Assembly: GCA_963805255.1 (NCBI GenBank)
Contig: CAWDTK010000018.1
Coordinates: 23,676-87,675, forward strand
From: Bog-532 sp963805255
GTDB taxonomy: Bacteria > Actinomycetota > Actinomycetes > Streptosporangiales > Streptosporangiaceae
Length of the DNA stretch: 64,000 nucleotides
Reading direction: 5' to 3'
Both the position numbers and the translations under genes were made by a program. Below the pieces are notes generated by a model that had not been told where the DNA came from, did no database searches, and saw nothing but the letters and a program-made list of their open reading frames with translations. Each line of letters starts with the position of its first letter. Positions within the stretch are counted from its first letter, which is position 1. Below are positions 8,299 to 16,191 of this stretch, one piece after another.

Positions 8299-9568
8299 AC
8301 CCGGGGCCTTTCCCGATGTAGCCATCAATGGCCACCGGGTCGCCGGTGCGGGCGTGGGCCCGGGCGAGGGTCTCGCCGCATGCGGCAGCGAACTCGGCGA
8401 GGCGGGGCGCGATCAGGTCGGTGCTCGGGATGATCTTCATGTCACGGAACTGCCGCACGTAATAGTCCTTCCCGTGGAGCGACCCCCAGCCGACGAAGAT
8501 GTCGGTAGCGCTCTGGACCAGCCGTTTGCCGCTGATCACCCGCTCGCCGTGGCTGCCGTGGCGGCTGGGCTGGGTGTGGGGCTCATACACCGACGGCCCG
8601 GCCTGCTTTACCTGCAGGAACAACGGGTCGGCGCCGGTGCGGCCCTCCAGGAGGACCAGATAGACCTGCATCCCCACGCTGCCCACCCCCACGACCTGGC
8701 GGACCACGTCGACCTCGGTGAAGCGGTCGAACAGGCTCCGCCGGTCTTCCTGGAGGGTCAGCCGGTACCCGGCAAGGAGGTGGTCCACGAGGTCGGCCTG
8801 CTCGTCGTCACTGATCGTGACGCGAAGCGGGGGCTCCTCGGTTATCCGGGGGCGTCCGTGCGCCATCACCGTGAGTCTGGCAAACGCTCCACGGCTCGTG
8901 CGGCGCGCCCGCTTCTTCTCAATGTGGATCGAAACCAGCCCGCGGTCGGCCGGCCCGAAGTAGTTGATCAGGCGGCTGACGTGCGTGCCGTCGTACCAGA
9001 TGTCAAGCTCAGGCATCGCCGCATAACGGCGCATGCGCCTACGGTAGGCCTCCACGCCGGCGGTTACGGCCGCATCGGCCCTCGCCGGCTTGATCCGGTT
9101 TTCCCGCGCCGCTACCACGAGACTGGCGGCGAAGCGCTTGATATCCCACTCGAAGGGGCCGGGGAGGGTTTCGTCGAAGTCGCGCAGGTCGAATGACAAG
9201 TTCCGCTCCGGCGTGGCCCACAGGCCGAAGTTCAGCACGTGGGCGTCACCGCAGAGCTGCACCACCAGCCCGCTGTTGGGCTGGGAGGCGAGGTCGCCAG
9301 CCATGACCGCTGCGGCGCCCCGGTAGTAGTTCCATGGCGAGGACGCCATCCGCTGATGCCGGATGGGAACGAGTCCGGGGACCCGGATCTGGTTCTGGGA
9401 CAGGATCGTCGTCAGCGCATCGTGCCCGCGTTCATCCTCATCCCAGTACCCCAGCGCGCCCCGCCGGGCCCGTTTCCGGGCAGCTCTTCCCGATGCCCGC
9501 CGCTCGTCACTTGTGGCGCGCAGATCGTGCAGCGCGGGCGATGGTGCCGGTGAGCCGCTATCCGTCAT
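8186..9568 (-). CDS. DUF2252 family protein
   Basis: A 460-residue protein matching the conserved actinobacterial DUF2252 pattern: RMASSPWNYYRGAAAVMAGDL near residues 73-93, then CGDAHVLNFG and FDLRDFDETLPGPFEWDIKR. Later come VGVGSVGMQVYLVLLEG and QVKQAGPSV, and a C-terminal LARAHART. The DAH and FDxxDFDE motifs resemble the catalytic loop and metal-binding residues of aminoglycoside-phosphotransferase/kinase-like folds, so a phosphotransferase activity is often suspected but is not established to my knowledge. Length is normal for the family and both ends look intact. It is monocistronic. Confidence 0.88.
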   Translation of the reverse strand: MTDSGSPAPSPALHDLRATSDERRASGRAARKRARRGALGYWDEDERGHDALTTILSQNQIRVPGLVPIRHQRMASSPWNYYRGAAAVMAGDLASQPNSGLVVQLCGDAHVLNFGLWATPERNLSFDLRDFDETLPGPFEWDIKRFAASLVVAARENRIKPARADAAVTAGVEAYRRRMRRYAAMPELDIWYDGTHVSRLINYFGPADRGLVSIHIEKKRARRTSRGAFARLTVMAHGRPRITEEPPLRVTISDDEQADLVDHLLAGYRLTLQEDRRSLFDRFTEVDVVRQVVGVGSVGMQVYLVLLEGRTGADPLFLQVKQAGPSVYEPHTQPSRHGSHGERVISGKRLVQSATDIFVGWGSLHGKDYYVRQFRDMKIIPSTDLIAPRLAEFAAACGETLARAHARTGDPVAIDGYIGKGPGFTAGIGRFARLYADQNERDHAQLASAIAAGTVESLPG

Positions 9569-9737
9569 GAAACTTCGTCCCCTGCCGGGCGCCGCCGCAC
9601 GGGCCGGGGGCCCAGCGGCCCGTCCAGCCCAATTCTAGTAAATGTGCCATGTCACCAACGGCCTCCGCCGGATCCATGTGATCCGCTCATCCTTATGGCG
9701 GTACGGCGGCTAAGCAATCATCCGGAGAAGGTGATGC

Positions 9738-9762
9738 TGTCCCGTGACAGCCAGCATGTCGT
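9738..9762 (+). repeat. Solo Tn7-like transposon-end-like sequence
   Basis: TGTCCCGTGACAG (9738-9750), then CCAGC and ATGTCGT, matches the terminal repeat at the right end of the Tn7-like element (read on the minus strand from 58077) and the copy at 27956. Only one repeat unit is visible here. It could be a solo or decayed left end facing right. Confidence 0.5.
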
Positions 9763-9861
9763 CCCGGGACCGGGGCAGCGACAGGTTCCTGGGACGCTGA
9801 AGCCCGGCTGGGAACCGATCTGCGCGACCTGCTGGTGATCCTGGGCCGGGACCGAGGCAGC

Positions 9862-9896
9862 TATAGTACAGAGAGTAACTATAACATTACTCTCTG
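9862..9896 (+). promoter_or_regulatory. Palindromic operator and possible promoter before the lipoprotein gene
   Basis: CAGAGAGTAA (9869-9878) and TTACTCTCTG (9887-9896) form a perfect 10-bp inverted repeat with an 8-nt centre. TATAGT (9862-9867) and ACTATA (9878-9883) form an overlapping second symmetry. The AT-rich block stands out from its GC-rich surroundings and lies about 50 bp before the lipoprotein start. It looks like a TetR- or MarR-type operator, but no such regulator gene is adjacent. Confidence 0.6.
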
Positions 9897-9944
9897 ACGT
9901 TACTGGTTGGAGACCCAGAATTCTCTTCCCCCGCCCTAGAGAGG

Positions 9945-10529
9945 ATGCGGATGAAGCGCCCGGTCGCCGTCACCCTGGCGGCAGCAGCCGTCACCGTCGC
10001 CGCGCTGGCCGGCTGTACCAGCTCGGCTCAGCACACCGCCAGCCCGGGGGCCAGCGGGACAGCGACTGCAGCGGCCCAGGATTACAGCCGGGCACTGTGT
10101 TCGGAGCAGGCGGCCTGGAACCAGCGCGGCCAGGCATCGGTGCGGGCCCTGTACGCCGACACCGGGGTACCGACAGATGCGTCGCGATGGGGCCTCGGCG
10201 GCGCGCGGATCTTCCTCGACTGGGCCGAGGATCTTCGCGATGCGCGTGTGCTGACCGCCGATCTCCTCGGTGTGTTGCTGACCAGGGTGGAGAGTGGCAC
10301 GCGGATCACCCGGGAAATCCGCGCGGATTTGCAGGCGAGCGGACTGCCGCTGTTCGGGGCGGAGATCCCGAAGCGCACAGCGGCCGAGCGCATGGTGGGC
10401 AACCGCCTGGTGGTGGGTGACGAGGGAACCGATGCCGACATCAACGACGCGTACGTCGCACTGACACTCGAGTGCATCGCCCGCATCAACGAGGTTCGGG
10501 GCAAGTGTGGACGGCACGGGAAAGGCTGA
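9945..10529 (+). CDS. Putative secreted lipoprotein
   Basis: A 194-residue protein with a clear lipoprotein signal: a basic start (MRMKRP), a hydrophobic run of Ala/Val, then the lipobox ALAGC with the acylated Cys at about residue 24. A Ser/Thr/Ala-rich linker follows. The mature part has two further Cys (CSEQ and a late LECIARI), perhaps disulfide-bonded, and no domain that I recognise. ATG 9945 or 9951 may be the start; GAGAGG precedes both. It is probably co-transcribed with the gene starting 6 nt after its stop, and possibly controlled by the palindrome at 9869-9896. Confidence 0.7.
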   Translation: MRMKRPVAVTLAAAAVTVAALAGCTSSAQHTASPGASGTATAAAQDYSRALCSEQAAWNQRGQASVRALYADTGVPTDASRWGLGGARIFLDWAEDLRDARVLTADLLGVLLTRVESGTRITREIRADLQASGLPLFGAEIPKRTAAERMVGNRLVVGDEGTDADINDAYVALTLECIARINEVRGKCGRHGKG

Positions 10530-10534
10530 CTGGC

Positions 10535-10987
10535 ATGAGTACGAAGAATCGATCCGCGGAGACCGTCGCGGCCCTGCTGTCGGCGGCGCTGGCGATCGTG
10601 CCGGACGCCGACCCGACGCGCACAGCGGGGGAGCAGGTGGACGACGCCGCCGCGGAGGTCGTGCGGCCCGTCGTACCGGCGGCGGATCATCGTGCGCATG
10701 CAGAGGACGATGCCGCCGAGCTGGACGACACGGATTTGGAGGCGTTCGAGTTCCCGGCTAACACGCCGATTGTCCGTCCGCGGCGTCGGCGGAATCCCCT
10801 GTATCAGGCGGTGCGGATCAACCGGCCAACGGCGGCCGTCCTGCGTGCGCAGTGGTTGCTCGCGCGGAAGTCGGACCCGCTCGTGACGTTTACAGAATTC
10901 GCGACGATCGTTTGCCAGCATGGGCTTCGGGCGCTCAAGGAGCAGCGCGAGCGGGGGGGGGTAGCCCGGCCAGGCCAGGGGCGGTGA
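10535..10987 (+). CDS. Hypothetical protein with acidic N-terminus and basic helical C-terminus
   Basis: A 150-residue protein read from ATG 10535, 6 nt after the lipoprotein gene, so probably the same operon. Residues about 20-75 are Asp/Glu/Ala-rich and look disordered. From RPRRRRNP onward it becomes basic and helical (VTFTEFATIVCQHGLRALKEQ), which could suit nucleic-acid or partner binding. No family recognised. The last codons run through a tract of eight G (about 10952-10960), a slippage-prone site, so the C-terminus may be altered by a frameshift. Confidence 0.5.
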   Translation: MSTKNRSAETVAALLSAALAIVPDADPTRTAGEQVDDAAAEVVRPVVPAADHRAHAEDDAAELDDTDLEAFEFPANTPIVRPRRRRNPLYQAVRINRPTAAVLRAQWLLARKSDPLVTFTEFATIVCQHGLRALKEQRERGGVARPGQGR

Positions 10988-10989
10988 GC

Positions 10990-11238
10990 GTCGGTGAGGC
11001 GCTGGCTGCGGGACGGCAGGGGAGTGTCATCTGGGCCCAGCCAGTCGTTGAGGCGCGAGCGGATCCACCCGGCGGGGGAGTGCACCCCGGCCGTGTAGCC
11101 GTGCTGGCGGCCGCCCGGCTCGGGGTCGATCGCGTGCAGGACATGACGGGGTGACCAGCCTGCAGCGAAGAACGGGCGGGCCAGGTGCCGCAGATGCTCA
11201 CGGGAGATCCGCCGCAGCACACGGGCACGCTCTTGCAT
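10990..11238 (-). pseudogene. C-terminal fragment of an actinobacterial mobile-element protein
   Basis: The frame from ATG 11238 reads RRISREHLRHLARPFFAAGW, then DVLHAIDPEPGGRQHGYTAG and PAGWIRSRLNDWLGPD. I recognise this block as the C-terminal region of large helix-turn-helix or replication-related proteins common on actinobacterial integrative elements, though I cannot name the family. Upstream the frame closes at about 11300, and downstream it runs into the antisense of the previous gene. It is therefore a fragment without its N-terminal domains. Confidence 0.5.
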
Positions 11239-11517
11239 GGCCTGAGCCGCCCCCAGTGCCGGCCTGTGAGGAGCAATGGAACCGGATCCGGCGTTAGCTC
11301 AGCGTGCTGCCGGCATCGCCCCGGCTCTCCCCGCTCGGGCACCCCACGATCAACCTGGATGGCCGCTGCCGCACCACCAGCCGCCCGCCCGCCGCCGGGC
11401 TCCGGCCTCTGCGCGCGGGCTGACTCAGGATCCTGCACAAATCCTCGTACAGGGGCCGTATCTGGGTCGTCCCCGCGAAACACCACGTGTCATGATCGAG
11501 CGAAGCGAAGGGGCGCC

Positions 11518-11736
11518 GTGGAGTACGAGACCGCCGCCGAGGCCCACCGCGACCTGAAGCTGGCCAGCGGCCGGCTGGCGCTGGCCGGCCGTCTCGCCGC
11601 CCTGCTCGCCCTGACCCCTGCCGTGCTGCTGCCCACGGTCTGCTACCTATGCCAGGGCCTGATCGCGCCGCCCGAGGAAGCCGACCTTCGCGAACGCCTC
11701 CAGGCCCAGGTCCTCCAGCGCCCAGAGGACGAGTAG
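11518..11736 (+). CDS. Small putative single-pass membrane protein
   Basis: GTG 11518 starts a 72-residue frame: a charged N-terminus (VEYETAAEAHRDLKLASGRL), one hydrophobic segment (about residues 24-46, rich in Leu/Ala) and an acidic tail ending RPEDE. AAGGGG lies 4-5 nt upstream of the GTG. Family unknown. About 40 bp downstream (11776-11862) another short frame ends GLELIEVRRLPPA, which looks like the tail of a different lost gene. Confidence 0.35.
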   Translation: MEYETAAEAHRDLKLASGRLALAGRLAALLALTPAVLLPTVCYLCQGLIAPPEEADLRERLQAQVLQRPEDE

Positions 11737-12061
11737 CCAGCAAGATCAATCTCAGCGCCAACCACGGTTCCATTGATCCCCGGGGCCGTCTACGGGGTGC
11801 TCGCCCGGCTCGGGGTGCTCGGCCTCGAGCTGATCGAGGTCCGCCGCTTGCCGCCCGCCTGACTACGGCGCCCGTGATCAGGGAGCGCTCACCGTGACAG
11901 CCGGGACCGTGCCCCGCCGGAGACGGGTTGTAATGCGCGCAGTTCACGGGTGATCCTGGATGTGGGACCTGGTGGCGGATCGGATGCCGTTGCCGCACCG
12001 GATTCCCGCCCGTGCCTGACCAGGCCGGCCGGGCGGTGAATACGACGGAGAGGAAAGTCCA

Positions 12062-12964
12062 ATGAGTCACGCTGACCGCATGAGGTCGCGGATCACCGCG
12101 GCAGCGGTGGCAGCGGGGGCACTTGCCGTGGCTGGCATCACGCTCGGCACGTCCTGGGCGGCCATCGCCCAGGCCGCGCCCGCCGAGCCGGCCGCGCAGC
12201 AAACCGGCTACAGCTTTAAGACGCTGGACAACGCCAACGGCGTGACGTCCAACCAGCTCGGCTCTGGCGCCGCGGGCCACCAGAACAAGGGATACCTGCT
12301 GGGCAAGACCACGCTGCACCTGAACCTGATGCAGATGCCGACCGGTACGGTCTCGATAGGCCAGGGCGTCGTTGGCATCACGATGTTCGGCCTCACCCCG
12401 GGTTCCGTGCACACGGTGACGTTGCACGGCAACCCGATCGGCACGCTGACCGCGAACGCGACCGGCCAGGCCTTCGCCTCTTTCACCGCGAAGAGCATCC
12501 CGGGTGGCAGCAAGGTGATGATCCTTGACGCCGGGCCGGGCACGACCGTGATCGCGCAGACCTGCCCGCTCGGCAACGGCAACGGCTCCTACAAGCTGAA
12601 CGCGATCGAGGCCGGCTTCCCGCAGGGTTCGCTGCAGGGGCACGCGACCCTCGTCTACGACCCGAACGCGAAGACGATCACCGTCACGCTGAACGCCAGC
12701 GGGTTCACCCCGGGGGCGCACGCCGCGCACATCCACATCGGCAGCTGCCAGAGTCAGGGCCCGGTGAAGTACATGTTTACGGACTTCACCGCTGACAGCC
12801 ACGGCAACATCTACAACCAGACCCGCGCCGTCACGGGCGTGACCTCGGTCATGCTCAACGGCGGCTGGTTTCTGAACCTGCACCAGGGCAACAGCAACGA
12901 CATCCTGAGCAAGGCGGGGCAGCCGACTATTTTCTTCAGGCCGCTGCTCTGCGCCAACATCTGA
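12062..12964 (+). CDS. Secreted CHRD-domain protein
   Basis: A 300-residue exported protein. An Ala-rich signal peptide runs to about residue 40 (cleavage near AQAAPA). The middle region (about 65-180) is Gly/Thr-rich beta structure. The C-terminal part (about 190-290) is a CHRD-type domain: GHATLVYDPNAKTITVTL, then GAHAAHIHIGSCQSQGPVKY. The HAAHIHIGSC signature also resembles Cu/Zn superoxide dismutase-like folds, but copper-site completeness cannot be judged. Start ATG 12062 is preceded by GAGAGGAAA. Located outside the cytoplasm; role unknown, perhaps wall-associated. Confidence 0.82.
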   Translation: MSHADRMRSRITAAAVAAGALAVAGITLGTSWAAIAQAAPAEPAAQQTGYSFKTLDNANGVTSNQLGSGAAGHQNKGYLLGKTTLHLNLMQMPTGTVSIGQGVVGITMFGLTPGSVHTVTLHGNPIGTLTANATGQAFASFTAKSIPGGSKVMILDAGPGTTVIAQTCPLGNGNGSYKLNAIEAGFPQGSLQGHATLVYDPNAKTITVTLNASGFTPGAHAAHIHIGSCQSQGPVKYMFTDFTADSHGNIYNQTRAVTGVTSVMLNGGWFLNLHQGNSNDILSKAGQPTIFFRPLLCANI

Positions 12965-13470
12965 TGCTCACGCTGACTGGCGGACCGCCGTGGTTTCAAG
13001 GCCGGGGCGGTCTGCCGCATTCGCCACCGCGCCGGGCCATCGCGTGACATGATCGGCAACATTTCTCCGGCCAAGGGCGGCGCCCCGTCTGCTAGCCGGG
13101 CAACTTCTCAGCGAACTCAAGGAGCGACTGAAGCTGCTCCGCGCTCAGCTTCGCGGCATCATCGGCCGTGATGGGGCCCGCGCCGCCCGGCTCAGCAGTC
13201 GTGTGCCTGGTGCGGCACCGATAGAGCATTCCGCGCAGGGCCGAGCGCGACCTCAGCCCAGGACAAGGACATCGGGCACGAAGCGATCGTCTCGATGTCG
13301 GTAGGGGCGCGCACAATGGCACCGGCGTGGATGGCCGGAAAAGGCGTTGCATAGCCGGCGTGCCCGGCAACCGGGCCAGCACTGTTTCTCCCGCAGTCCC
13401 CGGGGTGTGACCGCGCCCCCGGCCGGTGGCCCCGAAGCTCTCGGCTCTTTCGCCCCCGGTGACACGTTCC
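12965..13470. other. Intergenic region with a dispersed repeat and an uncertain minus-strand ORF
   Basis: No secure gene. A minus-strand frame (13382 to 13092) ends with a natural-looking helical tail, ITADDAAKLSAEQLQSLLEF..., but its first two thirds are low-complexity Pro/Arg sequence. It may be the remnant of a short protein. The stretch 13338-13437 is one copy of a dispersed repeat listed separately. Confidence 0.4.
13338..13437 (+). repeat. Dispersed repeat, copy 1 (partner at 26208-26301)
   Basis: About 95 bp align with 26208-26301 at roughly 80 percent identity by eye, including AAGGCGTtGCAtAGCCG, TGTTTCTCCCGCAGTCCC versus CGTTTCTCCTGCAGTCCC, and a shared CCCCGAAGC end. Both copies lie on the same strand in non-coding DNA. 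The nature of the repeat is unknown. Confidence 0.65.
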
Positions 13471-13821
13471 TTACCGGCGCCCCTTCTTGGCCGCGATGGC
13501 CTGGGCCACCGTCTGGTGGATGCCGAAGGCCTTCGTCAGCCCGGTGGTCCGGAAGATCTTCAGTAAACGCGCCTGCGTGCAGACCAGATCCAGCGAGCCG
13601 TCGCGCGCCCGCACCCGCTTCAGGGCCCCTACCAGCACCCCGAGGCCGGTGGAGTCGAGGAACTTCACCTTCTCCAGGTTCACGATGAGCTGGCAGTTGT
13701 CCTTGCTGGCCAGAGCGGTGAGCAGCTCACGCAGCCGCGGCGCGGTATAGATATCGATCTCGCCCTCGACGTCGATGACCTCGATGCCGTCTTTGCTGTA
13801 GTGACCCAGCTTCAGCTCCAC
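13471..13821 (-). CDS. STAS-domain anti-sigma factor antagonist (BldG/RsbV-like)
   Basis: A 116-residue single STAS domain. EGEIDIYTAPRLRELL forms the first strand and helix. FLDSTGLGVLVGALKRV carries the phosphorylatable Ser57 in the DSTGLG motif. The end, KIFRTTGLTKAFGIHQTVAQA, closely follows that of BldG, the Streptomyces antagonist. Such proteins bind anti-sigma kinases when unphosphorylated and release a stress or developmental sigma factor. No anti-sigma kinase or sigma gene is adjacent, so this is an orphan paralogue and not the bldG locus itself. Confidence 0.92.
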   Translation of the reverse strand: MELKLGHYSKDGIEVIDVEGEIDIYTAPRLRELLTALASKDNCQLIVNLEKVKFLDSTGLGVLVGALKRVRARDGSLDLVCTQARLLKIFRTTGLTKAFGIHQTVAQAIAAKKGRR

Positions 13822-14128
13822 GAATCCTCCCGCGGCCTGCAGGGCGTCCTCTCAGTCCATCCCGGCGAATGGGCCGGCGTAGCCAGAGCCAAGGCGTGAT
13901 CTTCTGCCGCATTCAGCCACGCTCCGTTATCATGTCTATACGAAATCATGCCATCGGGCATCCCCCAGCGGATGGCATACGGAAAACCTGCGCGGCGATC
14001 ACGCCAGTCACCCCAGCCGGGGGGTCCCGGGCCAGGCCGTGGCGGCAAGAACGGCGCCGCCGGGCAGTTCACCGCGCGGCCTGGTCATCAGGCGCCTGGC
14101 CCGGCTGGTGCCGGCGGCGGCCCGGTCG
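13822..14128. other. Intergenic, nothing recognised
   Basis: The open frames here are short and shadow-like. I see no gene, clear promoter or repeat between the STAS gene promoter side and the end of the rhodanese-CBS gene. Confidence 0.4.
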
Positions 14129-14792
14129 TTAGGAGGGCATGTCCGGGGCGAAGAACAGCCCGACCAGGGTGCCGTCGGGCCGGGTCACCACCACCCGGGT
14201 CACTTCGGCATGGCCCATCCGGTGCGCCAGCGCCGCGGCGCCCTCGCTGGGCCGCACCGTGGGACACGCCGAACCGCATCACCGTCCCCGCCTCAGCCTC
14301 CCCGGCGGCGGACGTCAGGGCGTCCCGGTAGGCGGCGCCCATGACCACCCCCGCCTGGTTGAGTATCAGGACTGGCCCGAATCCCTGCGCGTCCAGCAGC
14401 CGCAGCGCCTCGGCGGCCGGGGTGTCCTCGGCGGCGGTGGCCACGCCGCGGCGGGTGAACATCCCTGCCAGCTGGGCCGTGCCCTCAAACGGCAGGTCGG
14501 CAGCCAGCCAGTCGCTCTTGCCGGCGACGTAGTCATACACGGGTGCGAACCCGGCAGCTTCGAGCCGCCACGCGGCTCGTGGGCTCATGTCTCAAAGCGA
14601 GTCGTGGCAGTACACGATGACCGGCCGGGACCGGTCCAGCTGCCCGGTCCTGGCGTCCAGCTCCTTCAGCGGCAGGCTCACCGCGCCGGGCAGGTGCGCC
14701 CAGTCATACTCGTCGGCGGGCAGCACCTCGATCAGCTGAGCCTGCTGGCTGATCAGCGTCCGCAGCCCATCGCGCCCGATCCCGGTCGGCAT
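14129..14792 (-). pseudogene. Rhodanese-CBS fusion gene with in-frame TGA (nonsense or selenocysteine) and a 3' frameshift
   Basis: From ATG 14792 (perfect AGGAGG 7 nt upstream) the frame encodes a rhodanese N-half ending YCHDSL, with C62 as the likely active-site Cys. Codon 67 is TGA (14594-14592). The same frame then continues with DMSPRAAWRLE and VYDYVAGKSDWLA, the normal rhodanese C-half, and a CBS motif (FGPVLILNQAGVVMG). In relatives as I recall them, the TGA position holds a second Cys (C-x4-C). Near 14261-14263 (a GGG run) the frame slips. The rest of the CBS domain (VRPSEGAAALAHRMGH to APDMPS) lies in the next frame and ends at 14129. Either it is decaying, or TGA is recoded and the slip is separate. 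Confidence 0.75.
14561..14579 (-). promoter_or_regulatory. Hairpin just downstream of the in-frame TGA (SECIS-like position)
   Basis: On the minus strand CGAGCCGC-GTG-GCGGCTCG forms an 8-bp perfect stem with a GUG triloop. It begins 12 nt after the TGA and its loop starts 20 nt after it. This fits the published spacing and G/U-loop rule for bacterial SECIS elements, but it also encodes the conserved PRAAWRLE peptide, so it could be coincidental. Confidence 0.4.
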
Positions 14793-15118
14793 GACGATCC
14801 TCCTGATCCCGGCCACCCGCCGCGCCTGGCGGCTGGCCGGTAGATACCCGGTAGCCGGTGACATCCTCCCCCTCTGCCAAAGGCGGGGGCACTTGCCTGA
14901 GTGGCCGTCCGGCCCCGGCCGGCGCGCGGCTGCGGGCGCGGCGCAGGCCCGCTGTGATGGCGGACGTACTGGGCGGCAATGGCCAGGGCCACGGCGAGCG
15001 CCAGCCCGAGACCGCCCCAGGCCAGTGTCCCGGCCGCGGCCAGGCCGGCGGCCAGCAGCGGCAGGCCGCAGCAGGCCAGGGGTGCCAGCAGCAGCCACAG
15101 CCAGCCGGGCCCTTGGCG
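14753..15118 (-). pseudogene. Two-helix membrane protein fragment
   Basis: A minus-strand frame contains PGWLWLLLAPLACCGLPLLA and a second hydrophobic stretch of Ala/Leu/Gly, then a His/Arg-rich end (AAQYVRHHSG). The double Cys before the first helix's end recalls small metal- or sulfur-associated membrane proteins, and it lies directly upstream of the rhodanese gene on the same strand. Its N-terminus runs straight into an antisense PPOX fragment at about 15120 with no start codon, so it appears truncated. Function unknown. Confidence 0.4.
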
Positions 15119-15121
15119 ATC

Positions 15122-15373
15122 CCCGCTGCGGCCGGCATCCTGGCCGCGCCGGGCAGCGCGGTCGTCTGGTACGAAGCCGACGAGCTGGACCCGGTCCCGC
15201 ACACCGGATGGAGCGTGATCGCGACTGGGATGGCCCGGCTAGTCCGCGAACCCGCCGCGATCACCCGCTACCAGCAGCTGCTGGAGGCGTGGGCGGCCGG
15301 CCAGATGCACTACGTCATCTCTATCAGACCCCAGATCATCACCGGGATCCGCCTTGTCGGCTGGTGCCGCTGA
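15122..15373 (+). pseudogene. Pyridoxamine 5'-phosphate oxidase-family C-terminal fragment
   Basis: The frame reads AGILAAPGSAVVWYEADELD, then HTGWSVIATGMARLV and YVISIRPQIITGIRLVG before the stop at 15371-15373. This is the C-terminal half of split-barrel FMN/F420-binding PPOX proteins (normally 130-150 residues). The N-terminal strands are absent: upstream of 15122 the sequence becomes the unrelated membrane fragment on the other strand. It is a truncation at a junction. Confidence 0.7.
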
Positions 15374-15852
15374 CAATCTCATATCCCCGGACCGCCGCAG
15401 CCACCCGCCCCTTTCCGTGCGGCCATTCCTCAGCCCCATGCCCGGCGGAAGAGGACCTACCCGTCAGTTACGTTGCCCCTGGTGACGCGGACGCGAGTGG
15501 AGGGTCCGCCGTGAGTTCAGCCTGGCTGAAGGTTCCGCACCGGGAACCCGCGGTTGTCCGGGAGCTGGCCGCTGGATCAGCGTCGGTTCGTGGCGGGGTA
15601 CGTCGTGCTGGTGGGGACGTGAGTCAGTCGCGCCGGGCTGGGCCTGGCCTGCCGCTTCGGGGACCCGCGATGCGATTGGCCTGCGGAACGCTGTCAATGA
15701 GGAGGCCGACCGGCGCCTTGCCAGCACACGGTGGCCCGTAGCGAGGCCTCCGCGAGAACTCCGCATAGCTGATCGGGGCGTGACGGTCAGTGGCTTGTGG
15801 CTGCCACGTAGCGTGGCTGCCAGGCAACAACGCTGGTGAGGAGGCTGAGTGG
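15374..15852. other. Intergenic, nothing recognised
   Basis: About 480 bp with only low-complexity shadow frames. GAGGAGG at 15838-15844 is the ribosome-binding site of the following channel/transposase gene. Confidence 0.4.
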
Positions 15853-16191
15853 ATGAGACCGCGGTCACGGGTCCCCCGTGGCGTGCTGGTCGCCACCGGG
15901 GCGGTTGTGCTGGTCGTCGCCGGGATTGCGGGCTACCTGAGCTTTGGCTATTCGCTGTGGGTGGCGGTGGCCATGACCCTGCTGACACTGACCACAGTCG
16001 GGTTCGCGCCCGGCAGTCATCTGTCAACTGGTGTGCTGGTTTTCACCGCCGGGCTGGCCTTCCTCGGCGTCGGCCTGTTCTTCGTCATCCTGGGCCTGGC
16101 CGCGACCGCGATCGTGGAAGGCCGGGTGAGCCTGTTTTCGCGGAGCCGCCGGATGCGCCGGCGCCTTGATGAACTCCGCGGGCACTTCATC
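15853..16191 (+). pseudogene. Potassium-channel N-terminus, fused in frame to a transposase
   Basis: ATG 15853, with GAGGAGG 8 nt upstream, starts MRPRSRVPRGVLVATG. Two transmembrane helices (about residues 10-32 and 62-86) flank a pore helix and filter-like TLTTVGF. VEGRVSLFSRSRRMRRRLDELRGHF then matches the linker into a TrkA-N/RCK domain. At about residue 113 the channel stops abruptly and transposase sequence continues in the same frame. The regulatory RCK domain is lost. If expressed, the chimera would have a membrane anchor joined to half a transposase. Confidence 0.7.
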
